Assembly: GCF_902498995.1 (NCBI RefSeq)
Contig: NZ_CABVLY010000026.1
Span: 50,172-114,171, forward strand
Reading direction: 5' to 3'
Source of the DNA: Burkholderia anthina
GTDB lineage: Bacteria; Pseudomonadota; Gammaproteobacteria; Burkholderiales; Burkholderiaceae
Length of the DNA: 64,000 nt
Shown here: positions 25,914-37,546 of the stretch, piece after piece
Numbering within the stretch: position 1 is the stretch's first letter
Layout: each line of letters opens with the position of its first letter
Notes under the pieces: generated by a model
Told to the model about the DNA's origin: nothing
Seen by the model: the letters and a program-made list of their open reading frames with translations, nothing else
The model's database searches: none
Made by a program: the position numbers and the translations under genes

Positions 25914-27191
25914 ATGCATTTCAACTCTCCCGCGGCGGCGCTGCATGCCGAGCGCTCGCCTGCTCCCCCCGACACATTGCCCGCATCGCGCGCCCGCCCG
26001 CTCGATGCGGCGCAGCTCGACGATTCGCCCGCCGTCCGGTTGCTGACCGACACGCTTCACGCAGCACGCGTGCGCGATGCGTCCGACATCCACGTCGAAC
26101 CGTTCGAATCGGGCTGGCGCATCCGTCTGCGCATCGACGGCGTACTCCACGAACATGCGCGACCGCCCGCTCACCTGCGCGACGCGCTCGTCACGCGGAT
26201 CAAGGTGCTCGCGCGCATGGACATCGCCGAACGCCGGCTCCCGCAGGACGGTCGGCTGCGCATTGCGGTCGACGCCGGGATGCGGGGCGACTATCGGGTC
26301 AGCTCGCTGCCCACGCTGTTCGGCGAGAAACTCGTGCTGCGCCGCCTGGAAACCCTGCCGCCCGACCTCACGCTCGCACGCCTCGGCTTCGATGCACGGC
26401 AGGCGGCTGCAATGGAGGCTGCGATACGCGCACCGCATGGCCTCGTGCTCGTCACCGGGCCGACCGGCAGCGGCAAGACGCTGTCGCTCTACTGCGCGCT
26501 GCAGATGCTCGACCGCGACGCACACAACGTATGCACGGTCGAGGATCCGGCCGAGATCCAGCTCGACGGCATCAACCAGGTCGGCGTCGCCGAGAAGGCC
26601 GGCCTCACCTTCGCGACCGCGTTGCGCGCGCTGCTGCGGCAGGATCCGGACGTCATCATGGTCGGCGAGATTCGCGATGCGGAGACGGCCGACGTCGCGA
26701 TCAAGGCCGCGCAGACGGGCCACCTCGTGCTGTCGACACTGCATACGAACGACGCGCCGGCGGCCGTCGCGCGGCTGCTCGACATCGGTGTCGCGCCGTA
26801 CAACCTCGCGGCCGCGTTGCGCCTCGTCACCGCGCAGCGCCTCGTTCGGCGTCTGTGCATCGCCTGCCGCGTGCGCTCCGACGCGCCCGCGTGCGTGCTG
26901 CGCGAAGCCGGCTGCGATTCGGCGGCCCTCGAATCCGGCTGGCGCCCGTTCGTCGCGCGCGGTTGTGCCGCCTGTCATGGCATCGGTTATCGCGGCCGGA
27001 TCGGCCTGCATCAGACGATGCCGGTTTCAGCGGAGATGGCAGAGCGCATCGTGGCGCGCGCGAGTGTCGGCGCGCTCGCGCAATGCGCGGCGGCCGAGGG
27101 TGTGCTTGGCCTGCGCGATGCAGCGCTCGCGCACGTTCACGACGGCACGACGAGCATGGCGGAAGCACTCGCCGCAACCCCGGACGCCTAA
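25914..27191 (+). CDS. pilB: Type IV pilus/type II secretion assembly ATPase, short form
   Basis: 425 residues, a hexameric ATPase that would drive pilin polymerisation. Walker A GPTGSGKT at 182-189, Asp box (VEDPAEIQLDG) near 209-219, Walker B (DPDVIMVGEIRD) at 244-255, His box (TGHLVLSTLHTND) near 268-280, and the zinc tetracysteine Cys315/318/351/354. The N-terminal GSPII_E domain of PilB (about 566 residues) is missing. I start at the ATG at 25914; the open frame upstream overlaps the previous gene in another phase and lacks homology. pilC and pilD follow, so PilB rather than GspE is the better name, though no pilin is nearby. Confidence 0.87.
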   Translation: MHFNSPAAALHAERSPAPPDTLPASRARPLDAAQLDDSPAVRLLTDTLHAARVRDASDIHVEPFESGWRIRLRIDGVLHEHARPPAHLRDALVTRIKVLARMDIAERRLPQDGRLRIAVDAGMRGDYRVSSLPTLFGEKLVLRRLETLPPDLTLARLGFDARQAAAMEAAIRAPHGLVLVTGPTGSGKTLSLYCALQMLDRDAHNVCTVEDPAEIQLDGINQVGVAEKAGLTFATALRALLRQDPDVIMVGEIRDAETADVAIKAAQTGHLVLSTLHTNDAPAAVARLLDIGVAPYNLAAALRLVTAQRLVRRLCIACRVRSDAPACVLREAGCDSAALESGWRPFVARGCAACHGIGYRGRIGLHQTMPVSAEMAERIVARASVGALAQCAAAEGVLGLRDAALAHVHDGTTSMAEALAATPDA

Positions 27192-27196
27192 TCGCC

Positions 27197-28402
27197 ATGC
27201 GCACGCCGCCACACGAAACCCGCTTCACGTGGCGCGGCCGTCGACGCGACGGTACGCGATGCAGCGGAACCGTCATCGCGTTCGATGCGGCCGCGGCGCG
27301 CACGGCACTCTCGCGCGACGGCATCGCGGTGCTGGCACTCGACGTACGTGGCACGGCACGGCCGCCAGCGGCCGGCGCACGAGACGTCACGCGCTTCACG
27401 CGTCAGCTTGCAAGCCTGCTGCAAGCCGGACTGCCGCTCGCGCCGTCGCTCGACATGCTCGCCCGCACGCGCACGCGTGACGGGCTGCCGCGCATCGCGG
27501 CGGGCCTCGCGCGCGAAATCGTCGGCGGTCAGCGCTTCGCCGCCGCGCTCGCGCGCTATCCGTTCCAGTTCGGCACGCTGTATCGGCAACTGATCGAAGT
27601 CGGCGAAGCATCGGGTGCGCTCGCCACCGTCCTGACGCGCGTCGCCGAGCATCGCGAACGTGCGGATGCCCAGTGGCGCAAGCTGTGTGCCGCACTGGCC
27701 TACCCGGCTGCCGTCATCCTGTTCGCGCTTGCGATCTCGGCTGCATTGATGGTCTGGGTCGTACCGACGTTCCGGCAGATCTTCGATGGCTTCGGCGCAG
27801 CACTGCCCGCGCCGACCCGTGCTCTGCTCGCGCTGTCATCCGCGACATCGGCCTGGGGCGGCACGTTCGCCGCCGCCGCGGCAGCGGCGGGGCTTGCGAC
27901 GCATCACGCGCTGCGACGCTCGGCGGCGCTGCGCTACGCGCTCGCACAACGCCTGCTGGACGCGCCGTTCTTCGGCAGCGCACTCAGGCGGTTCGCGGCC
28001 GCGCGCTGGTGCCGTTCGCTGGCGACACTGCTCGGCGCCGGCGTACCGCTCGCCGATGCCTTCGCAACGCTCGAACGCACGGCCGGCCATCCGGTGTTCG
28101 AACAGGCCACCGCGCGCATCGCGGCACGCGTGCTGCGCGGCGCGCGTCTTGCCGACGCGATGCAGGAGGCAGGTTGCTTCCCCGACGACGTGGTGCAGCC
28201 GATCGCCGTCGCCGAGGAAACCGGCGCGCTCGACACGATGCTCGCCGACATCGCCGCGCTATGCGAACGCCAGCTCGACGCTCGCCTCGATGCGATCGCC
28301 GCGCTCGGCGAGCCGCTGATCGTGATCGTGCTGGGCGCACTCGTCGGCGGCCTCGTGATCGCAATGTATCTGCCCATCCTTCAGTTGGGCAACGTGGTGT
28401 AG
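27197..28402 (+). CDS. pilC: Type IV pilus inner-membrane platform protein
   Basis: 401 residues with two T2SSF domains (about 65-190 and 270-390), each ending in membrane segments (AAVILFALAISAALMVWVVPTF and the C-terminal VIVLGALVGGLVIAMYLPIL). It anchors the assembly ATPase at the inner membrane. The ATG is 5 bp after pilB and begins MRTPPHETRFTWRGRRRDG, matching the usual short cytoplasmic start. Confidence 0.9.
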   Translation: MRTPPHETRFTWRGRRRDGTRCSGTVIAFDAAAARTALSRDGIAVLALDVRGTARPPAAGARDVTRFTRQLASLLQAGLPLAPSLDMLARTRTRDGLPRIAAGLAREIVGGQRFAAALARYPFQFGTLYRQLIEVGEASGALATVLTRVAEHRERADAQWRKLCAALAYPAAVILFALAISAALMVWVVPTFRQIFDGFGAALPAPTRALLALSSATSAWGGTFAAAAAAAGLATHHALRRSAALRYALAQRLLDAPFFGSALRRFAAARWCRSLATLLGAGVPLADAFATLERTAGHPVFEQATARIAARVLRGARLADAMQEAGCFPDDVVQPIAVAEETGALDTMLADIAALCERQLDARLDAIAALGEPLIVIVLGALVGGLVIAMYLPILQLGNVV

Positions 28403-28446
28403 CATCGCAACCGACTCTGTCGCCTTTAAAGTTCCAACCCGAGCCC

Positions 28447-29358
28447 ATGACGCCCGCGCCCCTGTACACCGTTTTCGACTCGCCCGACAGCACGCTGCTC
28501 GCGCTGGCGTTGCTGCCACCTGCGGCGCAGTACGCGTTCGCCGTCGTCCTCGGTATGTGCGTCGGCAGTTTCGTCAACGTGGTCGTACACCGGATTCCGG
28601 TGATGATGCAGCGAGCGTGGGAAGCGGAAATCGCCGAAGCGACCGGCAACACGCCTGCCGCACCCGACGACGGCTATCCGGCTCACTACGATCTGTGGCG
28701 CCCGCGCAGCGCATGCCCGCATTGCGGCCACGTGCTGCGTGCATGGGAGAACATCCCGCTCGTGAGCTATCTGATATTGCGCGGGCGCTGCCGGCAGTGC
28801 GGCCACGCGATCGGCGTGCGCTATCCGCTCGTCGAACTCGCCGGCGCGCTGCTCGCCGCCGGTTCGCTCGCCGCATTCGGCCCCACCGGCGCCGCACTCG
28901 CCGCGTTCGGTTTATGCGCCGCATTGCTCGCGATGAGCGCGATCGACATCCAGACCGGCTACCTGCCCGATTCGATGACGCTGCCGCTGCTCTGGGCCGG
29001 ACTCGCACTGAACCTCGGCGGCACGTTCACGTCGCTGCGTTCGGCCGTGGTCGGCGCGATGGTCGGCTACCTGTTCCTGTGGTCGATCTACTGGCTGTTC
29101 AAATGGCTGCGCGGGATCGAAGGCATCGGTTTCGGCGACCTGAAGCTGCTCGCCGCACTCGGCGCATGGATGGGCTGGGCCGCACTGCCGCAGGTCGTGC
29201 TGTTCGCCGCGGTGACGGGCGCGATCGTCGGGCTCATCGCGACGTGGCGCGGCCGCATGCGCTTCGAGGAGCCGATTCCGTTCGGCCCGTTCCTGGCAGC
29301 AGGCGGCGTCGCGACGCTGTTTTTCGGCACCCCTTTTTATTCGGCGCTCGGCGGCTGA
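28447..29358 (+). CDS. pilD: Prepilin peptidase / N-methyltransferase
   Basis: 303-residue membrane aspartyl protease that cleaves and N-methylates type IV prepilins and type II pseudopilins. The zinc tetracysteine of the N-terminal domain is Cys90, Cys93, Cys115 and Cys118. Catalytic aspartates are Asp167 (AIDIQTGYLPD) and Asp231 in the GFGD motif. Spans fill the rest. Order pilB-pilC-pilD-coaE-yacG matches Pseudomonas, with zapD added between coaE and yacG. Confidence 0.94.
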   Translation: MTPAPLYTVFDSPDSTLLALALLPPAAQYAFAVVLGMCVGSFVNVVVHRIPVMMQRAWEAEIAEATGNTPAAPDDGYPAHYDLWRPRSACPHCGHVLRAWENIPLVSYLILRGRCRQCGHAIGVRYPLVELAGALLAAGSLAAFGPTGAALAAFGLCAALLAMSAIDIQTGYLPDSMTLPLLWAGLALNLGGTFTSLRSAVVGAMVGYLFLWSIYWLFKWLRGIEGIGFGDLKLLAALGAWMGWAALPQVVLFAAVTGAIVGLIATWRGRMRFEEPIPFGPFLAAGGVATLFFGTPFYSALGG

Positions 29359-29442
29359 CATGACACGCTGCCCGCATTCGCATCGTTCGCTGCATCGTGG
29401 CGACGCGATTCGCGTCGTGGCGGCGGCCCGGCGGAGGCTCAC

Positions 29443-30051
29443 ATGTTTGCAATAGGACTCACCGGCGGCATCGGCAGCGGCAAGACGACCGTCGCCGATC
29501 TGTTCGCCGCGCGCGGCGCATCGCTCGTCGATACCGATCTGATCGCGCACCGCATCACTGCTCCGGCAGGTCTCGCGATGCCGGCGATCGAGCAGGCATT
29601 CGGGCCGGATTTCGTCGCGGCCGACGGCTCGCTCGATCGCGCCAGGATGCGCGCACTGATTTTCAGCGACGACGATGCACGCCGGCGTCTCGAAGCGATC
29701 ACGCATCCGCTGATCCGCGCCGAGACCGATCGCGAAGCTGGCGACGCGCAGGGCCCGTACGTGATCTTCGTCGTGCCGCTACTCGTGGAGTCAGGTAATT
29801 GGAAGGCGCGCAGCGATCGCGTGCTCGTCGTCGACTGTTCCGTCGAAACGCAGATTGCGCGCGTGATGCGGCGCAATGGTTTCACGCGCGAACAGGTCGA
29901 GGCGATCATCGCAAGGCAGGCGACACGCGAAGCGCGCCTCGCGGCGGCCGACGACGTGATCGTCAACGACGCGACGACGCCCGATGCGCTCGCCGCCGAA
30001 GTCGACGCATTGCACCAACGCTATCTAGGATTCGCGGCTGCCGCGCACTGA
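29443..30051 (+). CDS. coaE: Dephospho-CoA kinase
   Basis: 202-residue P-loop kinase for the last step of coenzyme A biosynthesis, phosphorylating the 3'-hydroxyl of dephospho-CoA. P-loop GGIGSGKT at 8-15, and the lid region RVMRRNGFTREQVEAI is typical. AGGCTCAC precedes the ATG. The 84-bp gap to pilD has no terminator, so co-transcription is possible. Confidence 0.96.
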   Translation: MFAIGLTGGIGSGKTTVADLFAARGASLVDTDLIAHRITAPAGLAMPAIEQAFGPDFVAADGSLDRARMRALIFSDDDARRRLEAITHPLIRAETDREAGDAQGPYVIFVVPLLVESGNWKARSDRVLVVDCSVETQIARVMRRNGFTREQVEAIIARQATREARLAAADDVIVNDATTPDALAAEVDALHQRYLGFAAAAH

Positions 30052-30161
30052 TTGGCGCGCGCGATCGTGATGGTGTACGAAATTGGTGCGTTGCTAGGGT
30101 AGAGAGTGAGCATTAGAATGTCCTGCATTGTTTCAATCCCTACCCCGAGAGGCGAGCGCGC

Positions 30162-30917
30162 TTGATTCTTTACGAGTATCCGTTCAACGAGCGAATTCGC
30201 ACGCTGTTGCGCCTCGAAGACCTGTTCGAGCGCTTCGCGTTCTTTTTGGCTCAGGAGGACCCGCGTGAGCACCACATCGCGTTGACGACGCTGTTCGAAA
30301 TCGCCGAGGTGACAGGCCGCGCGGATCTGAAATCGGATCTGATGAAGGAGCTCGAACGTCAACGCCAGACGCTCGCCCCCTTTCGCGGCAATCCGGGTAT
30401 CGAACAGAACGCGCTCGAAGCCGTGCTCGGCGAAATCGAGCAAACGCTCGCCAATCTCGCGCAGATGCAGGGCAAGACCGGGCAACATCTGGTCGACAAC
30501 GAGTGGCTTGCCAGCATTCGCAGCCGCGCGGTGATTCCCGGCGGCACGTGCAAGTTCGATCTGCCGTCCTACTATGCGTGGCAGCAATGGCCCGCCGAAC
30601 AGCGGCGCCAGGACATCGCGAAGTGGATCATGCCGCTGCTGCCGCTGCGCGACGCAGCGGCGATCGTGTTGCGGCTCGCACGCGAATCGGGGCAGGCGTC
30701 GAAGGTGATGGCGATGCAGGGCAGCTATCAGCAGATGCTGTCGGGCCGCACCTACCAGCTGATGCAGGTACGTGTGCCGCCGGAACTGCGCGTGATCCCC
30801 GAAGCGAGCGCAAACAAATACATGCTGTGGGTACGGTTCACCATGCAGGACGGCGACGTGCGTCCGCGCGCGGTGGACATCGACGTGCCATTCCATCTGA
30901 CCCTGTGCAATCTGTAA
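30162..30917 (+). CDS. zapD: Cell division protein ZapD
   Basis: 251-residue FtsZ-associated protein that cross-links FtsZ filaments at midcell. The start MILYEYPFNERIRTLLRLEDLFERF is the family signature. It uses a TTG at 30162 with GAGAGGCGAGC upstream; no better in-frame ATG exists, and homology begins at this codon. coaE ends 110 bp upstream and yacG follows by 27 bp. Confidence 0.95.
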   Translation: MILYEYPFNERIRTLLRLEDLFERFAFFLAQEDPREHHIALTTLFEIAEVTGRADLKSDLMKELERQRQTLAPFRGNPGIEQNALEAVLGEIEQTLANLAQMQGKTGQHLVDNEWLASIRSRAVIPGGTCKFDLPSYYAWQQWPAEQRRQDIAKWIMPLLPLRDAAAIVLRLARESGQASKVMAMQGSYQQMLSGRTYQLMQVRVPPELRVIPEASANKYMLWVRFTMQDGDVRPRAVDIDVPFHLTLCNL

Positions 30918-30944
30918 CGGCCGCGTGCCGGTTCGACGTTTCGT

Positions 30945-31145
30945 ATGACTACCGTTGTGAAATGCCCTTCGTGCGGCGTAGAAGTGCGCTGGACGCCTGA
31001 AAATCGGTTCCGTCCCTTTTGTTCGGCCCGCTGCAAGCAGCTCGACCTCGGCGCATGGGCCGCGGAAAAGTACCGGATCGGCGGCTCGTCCGACGAAGGT
31101 CCGTCGTCCGAGGAAGACGGCACCGACGACCGTCGCGACAGCTGA
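30945..31145 (+). CDS. yacG: DNA gyrase inhibitor YacG (zinc finger)
   Basis: 66-residue zinc protein that binds GyrB and blocks gyrase. The four cysteines are in CPSCGVEVRW and FCSARCKQLDLGAWA, the YacG signature. The acidic, Ser-rich tail after residue 48 is probably disordered. An inverted repeat GGCCCGCC/GGCGGGCC at 31174-31194 follows, between converging yacG and mutT. Confidence 0.96.
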   Translation: MTTVVKCPSCGVEVRWTPENRFRPFCSARCKQLDLGAWAAEKYRIGGSSDEGPSSEEDGTDDRRDS

Positions 31146-31173
31146 GCAGCGCGCGATCCCGCCCGCCAGCGAT

Positions 31174-31194
31174 ATGGCCCGCCTTTCAGGCGGG
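31174..31194. terminator. GC hairpin between convergent yacG and mutT
   Basis: An 8-bp perfect stem GGCCCGCC/GGCGGGCC around TTTCA. It is symmetric, so it could serve both genes, but no T-tract follows on either strand; efficiency is uncertain. Confidence 0.45.
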
Positions 31195-31205
31195 CCGCCA
31201 CGGCG

Positions 31206-31649
31206 TCATTGCGACGCCGCTTCCTTCTCCAGCAGTTCGAGCACCGGCAGCGCCGCCGGCAACAGCGGCGCAACCTCGACCGGCAGTTGCTGCCACACGA
31301 ACGCCTGCCCTTCCTTGCTGTGCGGCTCGCCCGTCCAGCCTGTCACCTTGCAGAAATAGAGCCGCACGTACGCGTGCGGATAATCGTGCTCGAGCGTATG
31401 CCAGCGATGGCTGGCCGTGACGACGATACCGAGTTCCTCGTGCAGTTCGCGCGCGAGCGCATCCTCGACGCTCTCGCCGGCTTCCAGCTTGCCGCCCGGG
31501 AACTCCCAGTAACCTTCGTACGGCTTGCCGAGCAACCGCTGCGCGAGCAGATACCGACCATCCGGCTGCACCATCACGCCGACCGCGACCTCCGTCACCT
31601 TGCGGCCGTCAGGCGCGCGCACGGCGCCCGCTGCGGAATCCGTGCTCAT
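31206..31649 (-). CDS. mutT: 8-oxo-dGTP diphosphatase MutT-type Nudix hydrolase
   Basis: 147 residues. Cleans oxidised dGTP from the nucleotide pool and so prevents A:T to C:G mutations. The Nudix box spans residues 53-75 (G-x5-E-x7-REL-x-EE-x-G). The start overlaps the stop of the upstream ATPase gene by 4 bp (ATGA). Other Nudix substrates are possible, but context and length fit MutT. Confidence 0.9.
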   Translation of the reverse strand: MSTDSAAGAVRAPDGRKVTEVAVGVMVQPDGRYLLAQRLLGKPYEGYWEFPGGKLEAGESVEDALARELHEELGIVVTASHRWHTLEHDYPHAYVRLYFCKVTGWTGEPHSKEGQAFVWQQLPVEVAPLLPAALPVLELLEKEAASQ

Positions 31650-32515
31650 GCCTGCTCCTTACGGCCCGACCAGTCACGTGCGAACTGCCACGCGACGCGC
31701 CCCGAGCGGGAACCGCGCTCGAGCGCCCAGACGAGCGCGTCGCCGCGTGCCGTTTCGATCTCCGTGTCCGGGCAGCCGAAATGGCGCAGCCAGTGCCCGA
31801 CGATGTCGAGATAGTCGTCCTGCTTGAACGGATAAAAGCTGACCCACAGGCCGAAGCGCTCCGACAGCGAGATCTTTTCCTCGACGACTTCGCCGGGGTG
31901 GATCTCGCCGTCCGGCAGATGCTTGTACGACTCGTTGTCGCTCATGTACTCCGGCAACAGATGGCGGCGGTTCGACGTCGCGTAGATCAGCACGTTGTCC
32001 GACTGCGCGGCGATCGAACCGTCGAGCGCGACCTTCAGCGCCTTGTAGCCCGATTCGCCGTCCTCGAACGACAGGTCGTCGCAGAACACGATGAACCGCT
32101 CCGGGCGCTGCGAGATCAGATCGACGATGTCGCCCAGATCGTGCAGGTCGTCCTTGTCGACTTCGATCAGACGCAGCCCGTCCTTCGCATACGCGTTCAG
32201 GCACGCCTTGATCAGCGACGACTTGCCGGTGCCGCGGGCGCCGGTCAGCAACACGTTGTTCGCCGGCTTGCTCTGCACGAACTGTCGCGTGTTCTGGTCG
32301 ATCAACCCCTTCTGCCGATCGATGTTGTGCAGGTCGTCGAGCGTGATCGACGACGTGGCCGACACCGGCTGCAGATAGCCGCGCCCCTGGCGCTTGCGCC
32401 AGCGGAACGCGGTGGCGGCATTCCAGTCGACCGCTGCCGGCGCCGGCGGCAGCATTCCCTCGAGGCGGCCCAGCAGCGCTTCCGCGCGCGTCAGAAACTG
32501 TTCGAGCTTGTCCAT
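31646..32515 (-). CDS. DUF815-family AAA-type ATPase
   Basis: 289 residues. Walker A GARGTGKS at 92-99 and Walker B-like FIVFCDDLSF at 141-150; the DUF815 pattern includes LPEYMSDNESYKHL near 205-220. Relatives are soluble ATPases, some called DnaA- or DnaC-like, with unproven roles. It is coupled to mutT and lies 19 bp after argJ, so all three may be one transcript. Confidence 0.88.
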   Translation of the reverse strand: MDKLEQFLTRAEALLGRLEGMLPPAPAAVDWNAATAFRWRKRQGRGYLQPVSATSSITLDDLHNIDRQKGLIDQNTRQFVQSKPANNVLLTGARGTGKSSLIKACLNAYAKDGLRLIEVDKDDLHDLGDIVDLISQRPERFIVFCDDLSFEDGESGYKALKVALDGSIAAQSDNVLIYATSNRRHLLPEYMSDNESYKHLPDGEIHPGEVVEEKISLSERFGLWVSFYPFKQDDYLDIVGHWLRHFGCPDTEIETARGDALVWALERGSRSGRVAWQFARDWSGRKEQA

Positions 32516-32534
32516 GTCGTTCGAGCGCCCCCGA

Positions 32535-33776
32535 TCAGGAGCGGTAATCCGCGTTGATGCTCACATAATCGTGCGACAGGTCGCACGTCCAGACGGTTGC
32601 CTGCGCGTCGCCGCGGCCGAGCACCACGCGGATCGTGATTTCGCTCTGCTTCATCACGCGCTGGCCATCCTCTTCCTGATAAGCCGGATTGCGGCCACCG
32701 GCCTTCGCGACGAGCACGTCGTCGAGATAGAGATCGATCTTGCCGACGTCGAGATCCGTGACACCCGCATAGCCGATCGCCGCGAGAATGCGACCGAGGT
32801 TGGGGTCGGATGCGTAGAACGCCGTCTTCACGAGCGGCGAATGACCGATCGCGTACGCGATCTGGCGGCATTCCGCGACACTTTTGCCGCCTTCGACCTG
32901 CACCGTCATGAATTTCGTCGCGCCTTCGCCGTCGCGCACGATCAGTTGCGACAGCACCTGTGCGACCTGCGTGACCGCGTCGCGCAGCGCCGCATAGGCC
33001 GGCGAATCGGTCGACGTGATCGCGGGCAGCGTGCTCTTGCCCGACGCGATCAGGATGAACGAGTCGTTCGTCGACGTGTCGCCGTCGATCGTGATGCAGT
33101 TGAACGAGCGGTCGGCCACTTCCTTCACCAGCGTGTCGAGCACCGGCTGCGCAACGTTCGCGTCGAACGCGAGGAAGCCGAGCATCGTCGCCATGTTCGG
33201 CTTGATCATGCCCGCGCCCTTGCTGATGCCCGTCAGCGTGACCGTGTGACCGTCGATCGTCACCTGGCGCGACGTCGCCTTCGGCAGCGTGTCGGTCGTC
33301 ATGATCGCCTGCGCGGCGTCATACCAGTTCGCGGCCTTGCGGTTCGCGAGCGCGGCCGGCAGCCCTGCCTTCAGGCGATCGATCGGCAGCGGCTCGAGAA
33401 TCACGCCGGTCGAGAACGGCAGCACCTGCGCGGCGTCGATGCCTGCCAGGCGCGCGAGTTCCGAGCAGGTTTCGCGCGTGTTCACGAGGCCCGGTTCGCC
33501 GGTGCCGGCATTCGCATTGCCCGTATTGATGACGAGCGCGCGGATGCCCGCACCGCCCGCACGCACCTTTGCCAGATGCTCGCGGCACACCGTTACGGGT
33601 GCGGCGCAGAAGCGGTTCTCGGTGAATACGCCGGCGACCGTCGCCCCTTCGTCGACGGAAATGACCAGCACGTCCTTGCGATTCGGCTTGCGGATGTTCG
33701 CTTCCGCCCAGCCTAGCGTAACGCCGGCGACGGGATGCAGTTGGGCGGGATCGATCGACGGAAAATTGACAGCCAT
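32535..33776 (-). CDS. argJ: Bifunctional glutamate N-acetyltransferase / ornithine acetyltransferase
   Basis: 413 residues. Recycles the acetyl group in arginine biosynthesis and can also make N-acetylglutamate. The self-cleavage site is in KGAGMIKPNMATMLG, with the new N-terminal nucleophile Thr197 after Ala196. I start at 33776 (MAVNFPSIDPAQLHP); a longer frame adds residues that overlap the secA-argJ gap. Confidence 0.95.
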   Translation of the reverse strand: MAVNFPSIDPAQLHPVAGVTLGWAEANIRKPNRKDVLVISVDEGATVAGVFTENRFCAAPVTVCREHLAKVRAGGAGIRALVINTGNANAGTGEPGLVNTRETCSELARLAGIDAAQVLPFSTGVILEPLPIDRLKAGLPAALANRKAANWYDAAQAIMTTDTLPKATSRQVTIDGHTVTLTGISKGAGMIKPNMATMLGFLAFDANVAQPVLDTLVKEVADRSFNCITIDGDTSTNDSFILIASGKSTLPAITSTDSPAYAALRDAVTQVAQVLSQLIVRDGEGATKFMTVQVEGGKSVAECRQIAYAIGHSPLVKTAFYASDPNLGRILAAIGYAGVTDLDVGKIDLYLDDVLVAKAGGRNPAYQEEDGQRVMKQSEITIRVVLGRGDAQATVWTCDLSHDYVSINADYRS

Positions 33777-33923
33777 GGGGCACACCTGCCGGATGGAAAA
33801 TGCCGGCATGCGCCGGCATCGATTGGAAGAACCGGCGGCCGCACGAGCGGGCCGCCGCAACTCACATCACTGACTCGAAGCTGCGAACGAAGAAGCGGCA
33901 CGCGCGAGGCGCGCCGCCGCCGA

Positions 33924-36719
<2,796 letters not shown>

Positions 36720-36987
36720 CGGATCGGACCCTGCGTCGCAGCACCGGCGCCCGGCGCGTGATGCGCGCCCCGACGCCCGAGCCTCGGCGGCTTAGCGAAT
36801 TAGTGGACTCAAACGAGGAATTTTAGCACGCGGGAACGCATGCGCCCGTGTCCCGGCAGGACGCCCGGTGCGCACCGGCAAGCGGGGCCGCTACACGGCC
36901 GGCAGCCCGAAAGCCGCGCGTACGCAGGCCTGCGCGGGTACAATCGGCGTCAACGTCCGCGCGCATGCGCGCCCGAAGAATGCCTCA

Positions 36988-37467
36988 ATGAACCGATTTA
37001 ACAAGCGTTTCGGCCCGCTCGCCGCGCATCGCCCGCAACCCGTGTCCGAAGTGCTCAACCGCACCGACGCGTTCGCGGCGCTGCGCGCCGGCGTCGAACA
37101 GGTCGCGTCGCTGCAGCGCGACCTCGCCGCGCTCCTGCCCGACTATCTTGCGAATCATGTCGAACCGGGGTCCATCAAGGACGGCACCCTGACCCTCTTT
37201 GCCGCGCACAATGCGCTCGCTGCCCGGCTGCGGCAGGTCGAGCCGCGGCTGCTCGCCGATCTGCAAAAGCGCGGCTGGCCGGCTTCGGCGCTGCGCGTGC
37301 GCGTGCGGCCGAAGGACGCGCCGGAACCGCCGCACGTGAAGCAGGCACGCATGACGACGGCCGGCGCCGCCGCGTTGCGCGACCTCGCCGATCACCTCGA
37401 GCCGTCGCCGCTGCAGGCCGCGCTGGCACGAATGGCCGCGCGGCACGGCGCGAAGTCGTCGCGCTGA
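36988..37467 (+). CDS. dciA: DciA-like DUF721 protein, candidate replicative helicase loader
   Basis: 159 residues with a DUF721 domain. Proteins of this family (DciA) load DnaB in bacteria without DnaC; this role is inferred from family. The start MNRFNKRFGPLAAHRPQPVSEVLNR begins the conserved region, and the N-terminus is basic. The Pro/Lys-containing segment near residues 110-120 probably links two parts. It is divergent from secA and converges on lpxC across a terminator. Confidence 0.87.
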   Translation: MNRFNKRFGPLAAHRPQPVSEVLNRTDAFAALRAGVEQVASLQRDLAALLPDYLANHVEPGSIKDGTLTLFAAHNALAARLRQVEPRLLADLQKRGWPASALRVRVRPKDAPEPPHVKQARMTTAGAAALRDLADHLEPSPLQAALARMAARHGAKSSR

Positions 37468-37496
37468 GCGCGCCGCTCCGGCAGCGGCCCAGCAAC

Positions 37497-37525
37497 AAAA
37501 AAGCGACCCGAAGGTCGCTTTTTTT
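37497..37525. terminator. Bidirectional terminator between dciA and lpxC
   Basis: AGCGACC (37502-37508) and GGTCGCT (37513-37519) around CGAA, with A residues before and T residues after, so both convergent genes can use it. Confidence 0.93.
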
Positions 37526-37546
37526 ATCGTTCGTACCGGATGCCGA

